From NCBI GenBank assembly GCA_945870885.1, contig CAMBTR010000004.1, positions 1-35,680 on the forward strand: 35,680 bases of DNA, written 5' to 3'. This DNA is from Chryseobacterium gleum. GTDB lineage: Bacteria > Bacteroidota > Bacteroidia > NS11-12g > UBA955. A model generated the notes under the pieces. The model was not told where the DNA came from, searched no databases, and worked only from the letters and a program-made list of their open reading frames with translations. Both the position numbers and the translations under genes were made by a program. This document shows, one piece after another, positions 20,191-29,393 of the stretch (its first letter is position 1; each line of letters starts with the position of its first letter).

Positions 20191-21167
20191 TTGGACAGGA
20201 ACATATCGAATACCGTGATTATTATTGCTTCAAGAAGCGTTTGGAAGAGGGTAATTATTCCCGTAAACCATTACAGCCTTGGCTTATTGTCGCTCCCCTT
20301 TTTCTAATTCTAGGTTGTAGTCGCGAAATTCCACTGCCCAAATCTGCCGAAATCGCAAACGGCCCCGTGATTCATATGTTCCTACAACCCGATTCATCGA
20401 TTGTTGCCAATTGTAGCAAAGTTGTAGGGATTTTAAATCCATTTGAACCTGAAACCAACGCCTCAATTACCATTGGAATCAACTCAAACTTGCCGGTCGC
20501 TCTAAATATGAACAGTGCAGGAATATATTCTAACTCCATTCCGAAACTCAAAGCACGCGATACCGCCATTATCAAGTATCATTCAGGAACAGATTCATTT
20601 ACGTTAAAGCAAATTATCCCTTCAAATATTGTATTTACCAAAACCGACTCGCTCACGGAGCCCATTGCCGGAATAGGAATTACACAAGGGTTTAAAATTC
20701 AATTTCAAGACAGCGCGATCGATCAAAATTATTATCGCATTCAAGCCAAACGATTAATACGTAAATACAGCCGCGACAAAAACAACAATATTACAGATAG
20801 CACGCAGTATTGGGAAACTATGCGCATCGATGGGAATGATTTACCCTTTGTTAGGAACAATTATAACAATTATACAGAACAAGAGATTCTCTTCCGCGAT
20901 GAGACATTTAACGGCGTTTTGGCAAATTTCCATTTCTACAATTTACTGCCGAACCAAAATAACAATCTTGAAAAAACCATCCGCGTAAGTATCACGTTGG
21001 AAAATCTCAGTAAGCCCATGTACGATTACTACAATTCTAGAGCAGCCCACGTTTGGTCGCAAAAATCCATTACCCAATTGCCTGGACCACTAACTGGTAA
21101 TATTCCCAATGGATATGGCGTAATCGGGGCCTTTACAAGTTGTAGCTGGGTGATTAAATATCAATAG
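20187..21167 (+). CDS. DUF4249-like lipoprotein, partner of the TonB-dependent receptor
   Basis: Lipobox LILGCS; GYGVIGAFTSCS C-terminal motif; 4-nt overlap (TTGA) with the TonB receptor gene. Confidence 0.72.
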   Translation: MIGQEHIEYRDYYCFKKRLEEGNYSRKPLQPWLIVAPLFLILGCSREIPLPKSAEIANGPVIHMFLQPDSSIVANCSKVVGILNPFEPETNASITIGINSNLPVALNMNSAGIYSNSIPKLKARDTAIIKYHSGTDSFTLKQIIPSNIVFTKTDSLTEPIAGIGITQGFKIQFQDSAIDQNYYRIQAKRLIRKYSRDKNNNITDSTQYWETMRIDGNDLPFVRNNYNNYTEQEILFRDETFNGVLANFHFYNLLPNQNNNLEKTIRVSITLENLSKPMYDYYNSRAAHVWSQKSITQLPGPLTGNIPNGYGVIGAFTSCSWVIKYQ

Positions 21168-21183
21168 CCCATCAAAACGGAAA

Positions 21184-21864
21184 TTACAAACGGAAATGTG
21201 CCGTAATCACTGTGGGTGGTCGCAATCTCAAAGCTGAATTCGTGCCAAGCAATAACATCGCCTGGGTTTCCATACTTAAGGAGACCAATTCCCCACATCG
21301 GTATTCAAATCCCCAATGCAACTGACCCAATAAATTCACATCGGTGCTACCGAAAAAATTCACACTGCTAGGATCATCGAATATTTCCAATCCTACTCCA
21401 CCACCATAAAAGTAATGCCATTTCCCATTCAATCTCCTTCGCGTATCATAATCCAATCTACCACCGAACCAGTTAAAATCATCCCCTCCATCAACATCAA
21501 AACCCACATTCACACGATATCCAGAATTTCTTCGATAAGAACGATAGCTTAACGCATACATGTTTTGTTGCAGTGGGATGGCGTTAAAGGGTAAAATCTG
21601 ACCCAATAAAAAACTCGTGTTAAAGCCTAAATATGTTTGCTTTGTGGTAGGCCTACTTAGACTCGTATTGTTAAAACTCTCATACGCATTTTTCGGCGGG
21701 CTGGGACTTGGCGTTATTACCCTTACCGTTGGGACAGGTGCCGGTGCCGGACTCACTGCCGGTTTCACCGTGTCTTTCGGCGTTGCAGACATTCCCTCAT
21801 ATTGCGCACTGAGAACATTCAACGACCCGATAAATACTATTATTATGTATTTCCTGATTGCCAT
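21184..21864 (-). CDS. Hypothetical secreted/outer-membrane beta-barrel-like protein with a proline-rich linker
   Basis: Signal peptide ending in LSAQ; PAVSPAPAPVPTVRVITPSPSPP linker; alternating beta-strand pattern ending in ITAHFRL. Confidence 0.5.
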   Translation of the reverse strand: MAIRKYIIIVFIGSLNVLSAQYEGMSATPKDTVKPAVSPAPAPVPTVRVITPSPSPPKNAYESFNNTSLSRPTTKQTYLGFNTSFLLGQILPFNAIPLQQNMYALSYRSYRRNSGYRVNVGFDVDGGDDFNWFGGRLDYDTRRRLNGKWHYFYGGGVGLEIFDDPSSVNFFGSTDVNLLGQLHWGFEYRCGELVSLSMETQAMLLLGTNSALRLRPPTVITAHFRL

Positions 21865-21868
21865 TGAA

Positions 21869-22627
21869 TTAAAATTTAATTGTCAAAAACAAAGCAATGG
21901 GAACCATCGGTACAATTTTTAAATTGTTCTTATTCTCTAATGTGGTAATGGATCCGTTCACAGAAAAAGTTCGGTCAGTTCTAGTGTACTGAGCATTCAA
22001 TAACGCTTCTGTATAGATTGCGATTCGATCTTGAAATCTCCATCCAAACCCACAAATCCCTCCAACACTCCCTCCGTACTCCGTAGCATCGGTAATTGAA
22101 GTGATTGGGTTGCCTAAATCATTGAATTGGGTTGCCTCACTATGTGATTGACGAAATATTCCGCGGGAATCGATACCACCATAAATAAAAGCGCCTTGCT
22201 GCAATTCTGTCCGCCACTCACGGCCTAAAACCAAGGAAGCCCAATTCTCTGAGCTCACCCTGTCTGGAAAGTTCGATTGAGAACTTGTGCGAAATCCATT
22301 CAAACCCATCCGCCATGCGGCACCTTGATCCGCATCCACTTTACGAACCATAATTAAATAGGGGTCGTCGTTTAGATTTCTACTCACATTTCCTGTGAAT
22401 CTCGACAATGCCAACGTAACATTTGTTGAGAATTCCCACTTGGTTTTCATCTTCATTAATGACACCGGACGAGTCTGACCATTTACTGTATCACTATTTA
22501 TTTTCTGTGAAGCATCAACAGTTGCATCATTGGAAAAGCTACTCTGGGCATCTAATTCCATTGCGTTTATCAAAAGACAAAAAACGAAAATAATCTGTCT
22601 AAAATTTCCCATGTTCCTGTTTCTCAT
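21869..22627 (-). CDS. Hypothetical outer-membrane beta-barrel-like protein
   Basis: Signal peptide (IFVFCLLINAMELDAQ), C-terminal aromatic ALFLTIKF; 4-nt gap to the next gene. Confidence 0.5.
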   Translation of the reverse strand: MRNRNMGNFRQIIFVFCLLINAMELDAQSSFSNDATVDASQKINSDTVNGQTRPVSLMKMKTKWEFSTNVTLALSRFTGNVSRNLNDDPYLIMVRKVDADQGAAWRMGLNGFRTSSQSNFPDRVSSENWASLVLGREWRTELQQGAFIYGGIDSRGIFRQSHSEATQFNDLGNPITSITDATEYGGSVGGICGFGWRFQDRIAIYTEALLNAQYTRTDRTFSVNGSITTLENKNNLKIVPMVPIALFLTIKF

Positions 22628-22641
22628 AATACAATACTAAA

Positions 22642-23946
22642 TTAGTTTTCTTCTGGCAAGATTCTTAGCTCAACCTCTTCTATTCTTGCTCCAATCAGCG
22701 TTTTTATTACAAATTCAAATGCTCCGTGATGAATCACCTCTCCAACAGACGGAATTCTCTCGGAGCAAAAAATAATATACCCCCCCAAAGTATGGTACTC
22801 CCCTTCTGGAATTTCTAAAGCATATGTTTCATTTAAATAATCCACTTCCAACCGAGCACTAAACAAAAAATGCTGCTCGCCCAACTTAGTTTCAACCCTA
22901 TCCTCAACGTCAAACTCGTCCTCTATCTCTCCTACAATTTCTTCCAGAATATCCTCAACTGAAACCATACCCGCCGTACCACCAAACTCATCTACAACCA
23001 AAGCAATACTCTTTTTTTCTTGAATGAAATTTCGCAACATGTCGTGCGCTTGCAAACTTTCATTGACAAATATGACTGGCCTAATTACGCTTTGAACCGA
23101 TTTGGGGTCGTGAAACAAATCACTGTGATGCACAAACCCAATTACATGGTCGATGTTTCCCCTGTATACCAAAATTTTCGAATGGGCCGAATCAACAAAT
23201 CTCGCTCGTAATACATCAACAGAATCACTCACATCCACACCTATTAATTCTGTTCGATGCACCATGAAATCTTTCACTTTTGCATCGCTAAAATCGAGGG
23301 CATTGCGGAAAACCTCTGTATCAATTTCAACGGAATCCACATTCCCGGCATTTTCCAAAGAAGCAATGTAATTGTCTAAATCCACCTTAGAAAATACCTG
23401 TGTATTTTCGGTGATTTCAGTATTTGTGAATATTTTTAATAAAAATGCAGAAATGCCTTTAACGACTTTAATCAAGGGCCACATGAACATGTGAGCAACC
23501 TTAAAAATGCCAATTAGTCCAAAGATCAACTTGTCTGCATACAATTTAAAAAATGTTTTTGGCAAATATTCAGCAATCACCAAAACAATCAATGTACTGC
23601 AAAGGGTAACCATAAAAAACCGCAGCAATTCAGAATTCATCCAAGCCACACCGTGAAATGACGTATCCAAAATTTCACCCATGTAAATGCCGTAAATCAC
23701 CAAGCCAAGGTTATTGCCCACCAAGACAGTACTTATAAAGTCACTCGGATTCTTTACATATTTAGATAACCACTTTCCACTGGTACTATTTTCCTTCGAC
23801 CTTAATTCAATGCGTAAACGAGAGGCCGATAAAAACGCGATCTCCATGCCGGAAAAAAAAGAGATAACCACCAATGAAAATACCACCACCAACCAAGCGT
23901 TGGCATCCACCATCATTAAACTCAATACCGAAGGAGGGTCTATCAT
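22642..23946 (-). CDS. Hemolysin/CNNM-CorC family protein (DUF21, CBS pair, transporter-associated domain)
   Basis: ISFFSGMEIAFLSASRLRIELRSKEN; NPSDFISTVLVGNNLGLVIYG; VVDEFGGTAGMVSVEDILEEIVGEIEDEFD. Start at ATG 23946 (MIDPPSVLSLMM) supported by the adjacent -7 element. Confidence 0.9.
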   Translation of the reverse strand: MIDPPSVLSLMMVDANAWLVVVFSLVVISFFSGMEIAFLSASRLRIELRSKENSTSGKWLSKYVKNPSDFISTVLVGNNLGLVIYGIYMGEILDTSFHGVAWMNSELLRFFMVTLCSTLIVLVIAEYLPKTFFKLYADKLIFGLIGIFKVAHMFMWPLIKVVKGISAFLLKIFTNTEITENTQVFSKVDLDNYIASLENAGNVDSVEIDTEVFRNALDFSDAKVKDFMVHRTELIGVDVSDSVDVLRARFVDSAHSKILVYRGNIDHVIGFVHHSDLFHDPKSVQSVIRPVIFVNESLQAHDMLRNFIQEKKSIALVVDEFGGTAGMVSVEDILEEIVGEIEDEFDVEDRVETKLGEQHFLFSARLEVDYLNETYALEIPEGEYHTLGGYIIFCSERIPSVGEVIHHGAFEFVIKTLIGARIEEVELRILPEEN

Positions 23947-23952
23947 ATTATA

Positions 23953-23960
23953 CAAAGATA
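23953..23960 (-). promoter_or_regulatory. -7 promoter element TATCTTTG
   Basis: Exact TAnnTTTG on the minus strand, 6 nt before the ATG at 23946. Confidence 0.55.
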
Positions 23961-24016
23961 CCATCGAAAATATGGCAAAAAACGCAAGAAGCAAATTTCG
24001 TGTTGTATTCGGCGCC

Positions 24017-24024
24017 TATCTTTG
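24017..24024 (+). promoter_or_regulatory. -7 promoter element TATCTTTG
   Basis: Exact TAnnTTTG, 4 nt before the ATG at 24029. Confidence 0.6.
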
Positions 24025-24028
24025 CCCT

Positions 24029-25168
24029 ATGATTCGTATTGGTATCATTGGAGGAGGCCAATTGGGTATGATGAGCATCGAAGCCAAATACCAATCCCTT
24101 CCCGTTGAATTTACAGTTTTAGAGCAATCCATTGACTGCCCAGCAGCATCAGTAGCCAACAATTTTGTTGCGGGTAGCCTTCAAAATGCCAACAATATCC
24201 AAACATTGGCGAGCCAAAGCGATGTCCTAACGTGGGAAATTGAACACATCAATGTCGATGCCCTCATTGCATTAGAAAAAGAAGGAAAAACCATCATCCC
24301 AAAACCCTCCGTTCTAAAAACTATCCAAGATAAAGGAATCCAAAAACAGTTTTTTACCCATCACAACATCCCCACAGCGCCATACGTCCTATCCAATATC
24401 AACCAAATCACCCCGCAACAATTGGATCAATTCCCAGGGGAAAAAGTGGTGCTCAAAACCCGAACCGGCGGTTACGATGGAAAAGGAGTAAGCATCGTTT
24501 CAAAAAATCAACTCCCCCATGAATCCCCATTCCAAGGAGATGTCCTCATAGAATCGTTCATCCCAAATGCCCTCGAAATTGCCATCATCGTTGCCATCGG
24601 CCAAGACGGTGAACACGCAGTTTATCCGGCCATCGAAATGTATTTCAACCCCAAAAGTAACTTGGTTGAATTCCTGTTTTCGCCCGCTCGCATCAGCCCA
24701 GAAATCGAAGCCAAAACGCAAGAAATCAGCTTAAACTGCGTTCAAAAACTCAATTCGCCTGGCCTATTTGCCGTGGAATTGTTCCTTACCCCCGATAACC
24801 AAATTCTGGTAAACGAAATCGCTCCGCGACCACACAACAGCGGACACCATACCATCGAAGGCTGCTACTGCTCACAATTTGAACAGTTCCTGCGCATCCT
24901 TTCTGGCGCTCCACTCGGTGATACATCACTCATCCAACCCGCCGCCATGATCAATATCGTTGGCCCCGAAAATATTTCCGGACCCTACCACCTAAACAAT
25001 GAAAATGAACTCACCGCCAATGGCGATGTCTTCATTCATATGTATAGAAAGTCAGAAACACGTCCACATAGAAAACTCGGACATGCCACAGTGATCGCAG
25101 ACACGCTAGACGAACTCCTACCCAAAGCAGAAGCACTACGCAGTCAATTAGTGATTATTGCTGATTAA
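24029..25168 (+). CDS. purK: N5-carboxyaminoimidazole ribonucleotide synthase
   Basis: MIRIGIIGGGQLGMMSIEAKYQSLPVEFTVLEQSIDCPA; ATP-grasp VVLKTRTGGYDGKG; VNEIAPRPHNSGHHTIEGC. Tracked start 23714 overlaps the divergent gene; internal ATG 24029 fits. Confidence 0.93.
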   Translation: MIRIGIIGGGQLGMMSIEAKYQSLPVEFTVLEQSIDCPAASVANNFVAGSLQNANNIQTLASQSDVLTWEIEHINVDALIALEKEGKTIIPKPSVLKTIQDKGIQKQFFTHHNIPTAPYVLSNINQITPQQLDQFPGEKVVLKTRTGGYDGKGVSIVSKNQLPHESPFQGDVLIESFIPNALEIAIIVAIGQDGEHAVYPAIEMYFNPKSNLVEFLFSPARISPEIEAKTQEISLNCVQKLNSPGLFAVELFLTPDNQILVNEIAPRPHNSGHHTIEGCYCSQFEQFLRILSGAPLGDTSLIQPAAMINIVGPENISGPYHLNNENELTANGDVFIHMYRKSETRPHRKLGHATVIADTLDELLPKAEALRSQLVIIAD

Positions 25169-25179
25169 TAAACCCCCAC

Positions 25180-25740
25180 TTAAACAGTCATGATTTCCTT
25201 TTCCTTGTTTTCTAACAAGTCATCAGTCTTTTTGATGTAGCTGTCAACTACCTTCTGAACTCTGTCCTCACCCACCTTCGCATCGTCCTCGCTCAACCCA
25301 TCCTTTTCCAGTTTCTTGATTCGCTCGTTTGCATCCTTGCGTAAATTGCGAATGCCAATCTTTGAATTCTCCGACTCCGCCTTGGCGCGTTTTACCAACT
25401 CTTTCCTGCGATCCTCTGTTACCGGTGGAATGCTGATACGAATAAATTCGCCATCGTTCTGAGGCGCAAAACCCAAATTTGAGTTGATGATTGCCGTTTC
25501 AATCGGACGAATTAATGATTTATCCCAAGGCTGAATCGCCAAAGTACGAGAATCTGGTGTATTCACATTCGCCACCTGGGACAAAGGCGTCAATGCACCA
25601 TAATATTCAACCATCACACTTTCCAACATGGCTGGACTTGCCTTGCCCGCGCGAATGCGAGAAAATTCAGTAGCCGTGTGCTGGAGGTTCTTTTCCAACT
25701 GATCATTCAGCTGATCGATAACTTCATTCAATGTGCTCAT
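25180..25740 (-). CDS. frr: Ribosome recycling factor
   Basis: TEFSRIRAGKASPAMLESVMVEYYGALTPLSQVANVNTPDSRTLAIQPWDKSLI; 186 aa. Confidence 0.96.
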   Translation of the reverse strand: MSTLNEVIDQLNDQLEKNLQHTATEFSRIRAGKASPAMLESVMVEYYGALTPLSQVANVNTPDSRTLAIQPWDKSLIRPIETAIINSNLGFAPQNDGEFIRISIPPVTEDRRKELVKRAKAESENSKIGIRNLRKDANERIKKLEKDGLSEDDAKVGEDRVQKVVDSYIKKTDDLLENKEKEIMTV

Positions 25741-25797
25741 ATCAATTATTCAACGAATTTAACAATTATTCAATCCTTTTTCAAAACCTATACAAAC

Positions 25798-27690
25798 TCA
25801 ATACGCCCGATCTTTTTTTCCTTCGATATAATAAACGTATGCCCTGTTTGCCACTTGATTGCCACCCGGCGTAGGATAATCCCCAGTAAAATACCAATCT
25901 CCCGCATCGTTCGGACAAGCCTCGTGAAGGTTATCAACCGATTGAAACAAAATATCGAACTCCGCCTTTAAATCAGCAGGTCTTAGCATTTCAGCAATCT
26001 TTTTACTCACTTCCGCATCCGTTACCGGCGCGTAAATGTCCTTCACCACACAACGCTGTTCCTCCGCTGGCTTTTCTAATTCCAACTTCGCCGCCGCGTA
26101 AGTATCGCGCAAAATCTCTCCCAACCCCTTATCTTTCAACAAAGCAACCGCCGCCGAAAAAGCAGCAAAATCGCCCATTCTACTCATATCAATGCCGTAA
26201 CAATCTGGATAACGAATCTGTGGCGCTGAACTCACCAAAATAATTCGCTTCGGCTCCAAACGATCCAAAATACGCAAAATACTCTTCTTCAACGTGGTTC
26301 CCCTCACTACACTGTCGTCCATGATCACCAAAGTATCATTCCAACTCTTCACAACCCCGTAAGTGATGTCATATACATGTCCCACCAAATCATCACGGTC
26401 CGTATCGTTGGTGATAAAAGTGCGCATCTTTACGTCCTTCACCAAAATCTTCTCTCTTCGAGGACGCCAACTCAAAATCTCCCTCACCTTCTCAGGCTCA
26501 TTCTTCACGTCAATCTTAGAAAGTGCATCGGCCTGCAAATCCCTACGAATCTCATGAATGCCATCAATCAAACCGTAAAAACTCGTCGCCGCAGTATTTG
26601 GGACATAGCTAAACACAGTGTTAACCAAGTCGTTATCCAACAAATCCATCACCGGCCTGGCCAACAATCGACCCAATTCCTTACGCTCGTGATAAATCGC
26701 TTGGTCATTGCCTCTGCTGAAATAAATACGCTCAAAACTGCAGCTCTTACGCTCAACAGGATCCACGATATTTACCTCTTCTACATCGCCATCGCGCTTC
26801 ACTATCAATGCATTGCCCGGCCCTAACTCTTGAACCTGCTCCGGATAAATATTAAATGCTGTTTGAATTGCTGCCCTTTCACTTGCAACCACCACAACCT
26901 CATCGTCGATGTAATAATGGGAAGGCCTAATCCCCGCTGGATCCCTGATTATAAACGCATCGCCGTGACCCAACATGCCAATCATATTATAGCCGCCATC
27001 CACGTTTTTAAAGCTTCGCTTTAAAATATTCGTTAACGACAACTCCTGCTTAATCTTCTCAGTAATCTCCAAATTGGAGTAGCCCTGGGCCTTAAAAATG
27101 CCAAACAAACGCTGATTCTCCTCGTCGATGAAATGGCCAATCTTCTCCAACATCAACACGTTATCGCTCTTCTCCTTGGGCTGCTGACCCAAATCAATCA
27201 AAGCATTAAACAACTCGTCTGTATTGGTGATGTTATAATTGCCCGCCAACATCAAATTCCTCGCCATCCAATTGTTCTGACGTAGAAATGGATGTATGTT
27301 TTCGATGCTGTTGCCGCCGTAAGTGCCATAACGCAAATGACCTAGCAACATCTCACCGGCATAAGGATAATTCTGACGTAAGTAATCGGCATCGTTGCGA
27401 AACTCCAAAGGAATCTCGTTTAACGCCTCACCCACCTCTTCAAAAATGTCGATTATGGCCGTTTTGCTCGCGCTACGCTTTCTTGCCAAATAGCGAGCCC
27501 CATACTCAGGATGCAATTTCACAACCCCCATCCCCGCACCGTCTTGACCTCGGTTTAGTTGCTTGGTCATGAGATATTGTAGCTTGGCTAAGCCATACCA
27601 ATAGGTGCCATATTTTTCTCGGTAGTACTCCAACGGTTTTCTCAACCGAATGAAAGCAACACCGCACTCATGTTTTATCGCGTCACTCAT
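25798..27690 (-). CDS. purF: Amidophosphoribosyltransferase, long form
   Basis: N-terminal CGVAF after Met-Ser-Asp region (Ntn glutaminase), GHLRYGTYG, PRPP motif VIMDDSVVRGTTLKKS. Confidence 0.88.
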   Translation of the reverse strand: MSDAIKHECGVAFIRLRKPLEYYREKYGTYWYGLAKLQYLMTKQLNRGQDGAGMGVVKLHPEYGARYLARKRSASKTAIIDIFEEVGEALNEIPLEFRNDADYLRQNYPYAGEMLLGHLRYGTYGGNSIENIHPFLRQNNWMARNLMLAGNYNITNTDELFNALIDLGQQPKEKSDNVLMLEKIGHFIDEENQRLFGIFKAQGYSNLEITEKIKQELSLTNILKRSFKNVDGGYNMIGMLGHGDAFIIRDPAGIRPSHYYIDDEVVVVASERAAIQTAFNIYPEQVQELGPGNALIVKRDGDVEEVNIVDPVERKSCSFERIYFSRGNDQAIYHERKELGRLLARPVMDLLDNDLVNTVFSYVPNTAATSFYGLIDGIHEIRRDLQADALSKIDVKNEPEKVREILSWRPRREKILVKDVKMRTFITNDTDRDDLVGHVYDITYGVVKSWNDTLVIMDDSVVRGTTLKKSILRILDRLEPKRIILVSSAPQIRYPDCYGIDMSRMGDFAAFSAAVALLKDKGLGEILRDTYAAAKLELEKPAEEQRCVVKDIYAPVTDAEVSKKIAEMLRPADLKAEFDILFQSVDNLHEACPNDAGDWYFTGDYPTPGGNQVANRAYVYYIEGKKDRAY

Positions 27691-27703
27691 GGAAGTTGTG
27701 CGA

Positions 27704-27711
27704 CAAAGTTA
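27704..27711 (-). promoter_or_regulatory. -7 promoter element TAACTTTG for purF
   Basis: Exact TAnnTTTG on the minus strand, 13 nt before the ATG at 27690. Confidence 0.5.
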
Positions 27712-27796
27712 AGTGTTCGATGCGATGAACTTTTAGCAAAAGTTGCAAAAAGTTTGCGAGATGACAAATGACATAAAAAATGCGTCAACTATCATT

Positions 27797-27804
27797 TACT
27801 TTTG
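27797..27804 (+). promoter_or_regulatory. -7 promoter element TACTTTTG
   Basis: Exact TAnnTTTG, 49 nt before the ATG at 27854. Confidence 0.5.
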
Positions 27805-27853
27805 CCATACCGACAATTTTTTCGGTATACCTAAACAAGCATAAAACATCGCC

Positions 27854-28372
27854 ATGGAAATCCGTAAACCCTTTAATCTACAAGCTTGGATCGCAGAAAA
27901 CCGACACCTACTGAAGCCACCCGTTGCAAACAAGAATCTTTACCCCGAGGGCAGCGATTATATAGTGATGGTTGTGGGCGGACCCAATGCGCGAAAAGAT
28001 TATCACTACAATGAAACCGAAGAGCTTTTCTACCAATTGGAAGGTGAAATCACGGTAAAAACCCAGCAGAATGGCGAACGCGTAGATGTAAAAATGGGCC
28101 CCGGAGACATGTTCCTACTCCCACCAAAAGTACCACATTGCCCAGGAAGAACAGAAGGCAGCATTGGCTTGGTCATCGAAAGAGTTCGCGTTGGAAAAGG
28201 TTATACCGATGGCCTACTTTGGTTCTGCGACAATTGCAATCACAAATTGCATGAAGCGTATTTTGAGCTGAACAACATCGAAACCGATTTTCTTAATCAC
28301 TTTAATCACTACTACGCCTCTGAAGAACTCAGAACGTGCAAGCAGTGCGGTGAAGTAATGCAGAAACCTTAA
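27854..28372 (+). CDS. 3-hydroxyanthranilate 3,4-dioxygenase
   Basis: NLQAWIAENRHLLKPPVANKNLYPEGSDYIVMVVGGPNARKDYHYNETEELFYQLEGE; C-terminal CDNC...CKQC metal site. Confidence 0.93.
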   Translation: MEIRKPFNLQAWIAENRHLLKPPVANKNLYPEGSDYIVMVVGGPNARKDYHYNETEELFYQLEGEITVKTQQNGERVDVKMGPGDMFLLPPKVPHCPGRTEGSIGLVIERVRVGKGYTDGLLWFCDNCNHKLHEAYFELNNIETDFLNHFNHYYASEELRTCKQCGEVMQKP

Positions 28373-28397
28373 CTCAACCTTCGCCCTCGGCGATTCC

Positions 28398-29312
28398 CTA
28401 CTGCAATCCCAACATGGCCAACCCCTCTTCAAAAGAATGAGGCGCATAACCTAATTCTCTTATCGCTTTACTGATATCCAATCCAGTAATTGGAGGTCGT
28501 TTCGCCGGCTGATTCAATGTGCTACTGTCAACCCGATTGATGCAGTCCGTCGAAAATCCATAAAACGCCGCCACTCTTTCTACCAATTCAATTACACTCA
28601 TATAATCTTTTCCCGCGATATTAAATATACCTCTGGCCTTCTGATTGGCAGCCAAATAACAGCCCATCGCCAAATCTTCCGCTAGCGTAGGTGTCCTGAA
28701 TTGATCCGTAACCACATTCGCTGATTTCTGATTCTTCAAGGTGCCATGTGCCCACAATACGATGTTTGTCCTGCTCATATCGGCGACCTTGCCAAATACC
28801 AACACCGTCCTCAAAATGCTGTAACTGTTGGCATATTCGATTACCTTCTTCTCACCCTCCAACTTGCTCCAACCATAATAACTCAATGGATTAGCCTCGT
28901 CCGATTCAACATACATCGGTTTGGTACCATCAAAAATGAAATCAGTACTAATATGAACCATGTGGAAACCCAAAGAACTGCTCAATTTTGCCAATTCCTC
29001 CACCGCCGTTACGTTTAAAGCCACACATTCATCGCGTTTAAATTCACAATCATCCACTTGTGTCATGGCCGCAGTGTGAATCACAACATCGGGCAATTCG
29101 CGCTCCAAGATGGCCGTCATAGCCGCTGTATCGGTGATGTCCATCGACTCGTATCGATATCCTTCTTTCACTGGATGACGGTTATCGCCGGCGCCGGTGG
29201 CAACCAAATCCCAATCTTCCAACCCAATAAACAGATCTGTAAGCTTCTGACCTAACAAACCATTGCTACCAGTAACTAAAACTTTGGACTTTGATTTTTC
29301 CGATGATTCCAT
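28398..29312 (-). CDS. RmlD-like NAD-dependent sugar reductase (dTDP-4-dehydrorhamnose reductase family)
   Basis: VLVTGSNGLLGQKLTDLF; VIHTAAMTQVDDCE; STDFIFDG; YGWSKLEGEK. Start ATG 29312. Confidence 0.85.
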   Translation of the reverse strand: MESSEKSKSKVLVTGSNGLLGQKLTDLFIGLEDWDLVATGAGDNRHPVKEGYRYESMDITDTAAMTAILERELPDVVIHTAAMTQVDDCEFKRDECVALNVTAVEELAKLSSSLGFHMVHISTDFIFDGTKPMYVESDEANPLSYYGWSKLEGEKKVIEYANSYSILRTVLVFGKVADMSRTNIVLWAHGTLKNQKSANVVTDQFRTPTLAEDLAMGCYLAANQKARGIFNIAGKDYMSVIELVERVAAFYGFSTDCINRVDSSTLNQPAKRPPITGLDISKAIRELGYAPHSFEEGLAMLGLQ

Positions 29313-29381
29313 GCAACAAATTTCCGATATCACTCGCCAACCTCCAAATGCGATTACCCACAGAAACTTCCAAAATAGACG

Positions 29382-29389
29382 TATTTTTG
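29382..29389 (+). promoter_or_regulatory. -7 promoter element TATTTTTG
   Basis: Exact TAnnTTTG, 4 nt before the ATG at 29394. Confidence 0.6.
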
Positions 29390-29393
29390 TAGT

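Noticed and set aside
21617-21922. 101-aa plus-strand Gly/Ala-rich ORF (GLGLGVITLTVGTGAGAGLTAG)
   Set aside because: Antisense to the proline-rich linker of the minus-strand gene; its composition is the mirror of Pro/Ala codons.
22642-23946. Assignment as gliding protein GldE
   Set aside because: The DUF21-CBS-CorC architecture fits, but no other gliding genes or usual neighbours are present, so the general hemolysin/CNNM-CorC family call is safer.
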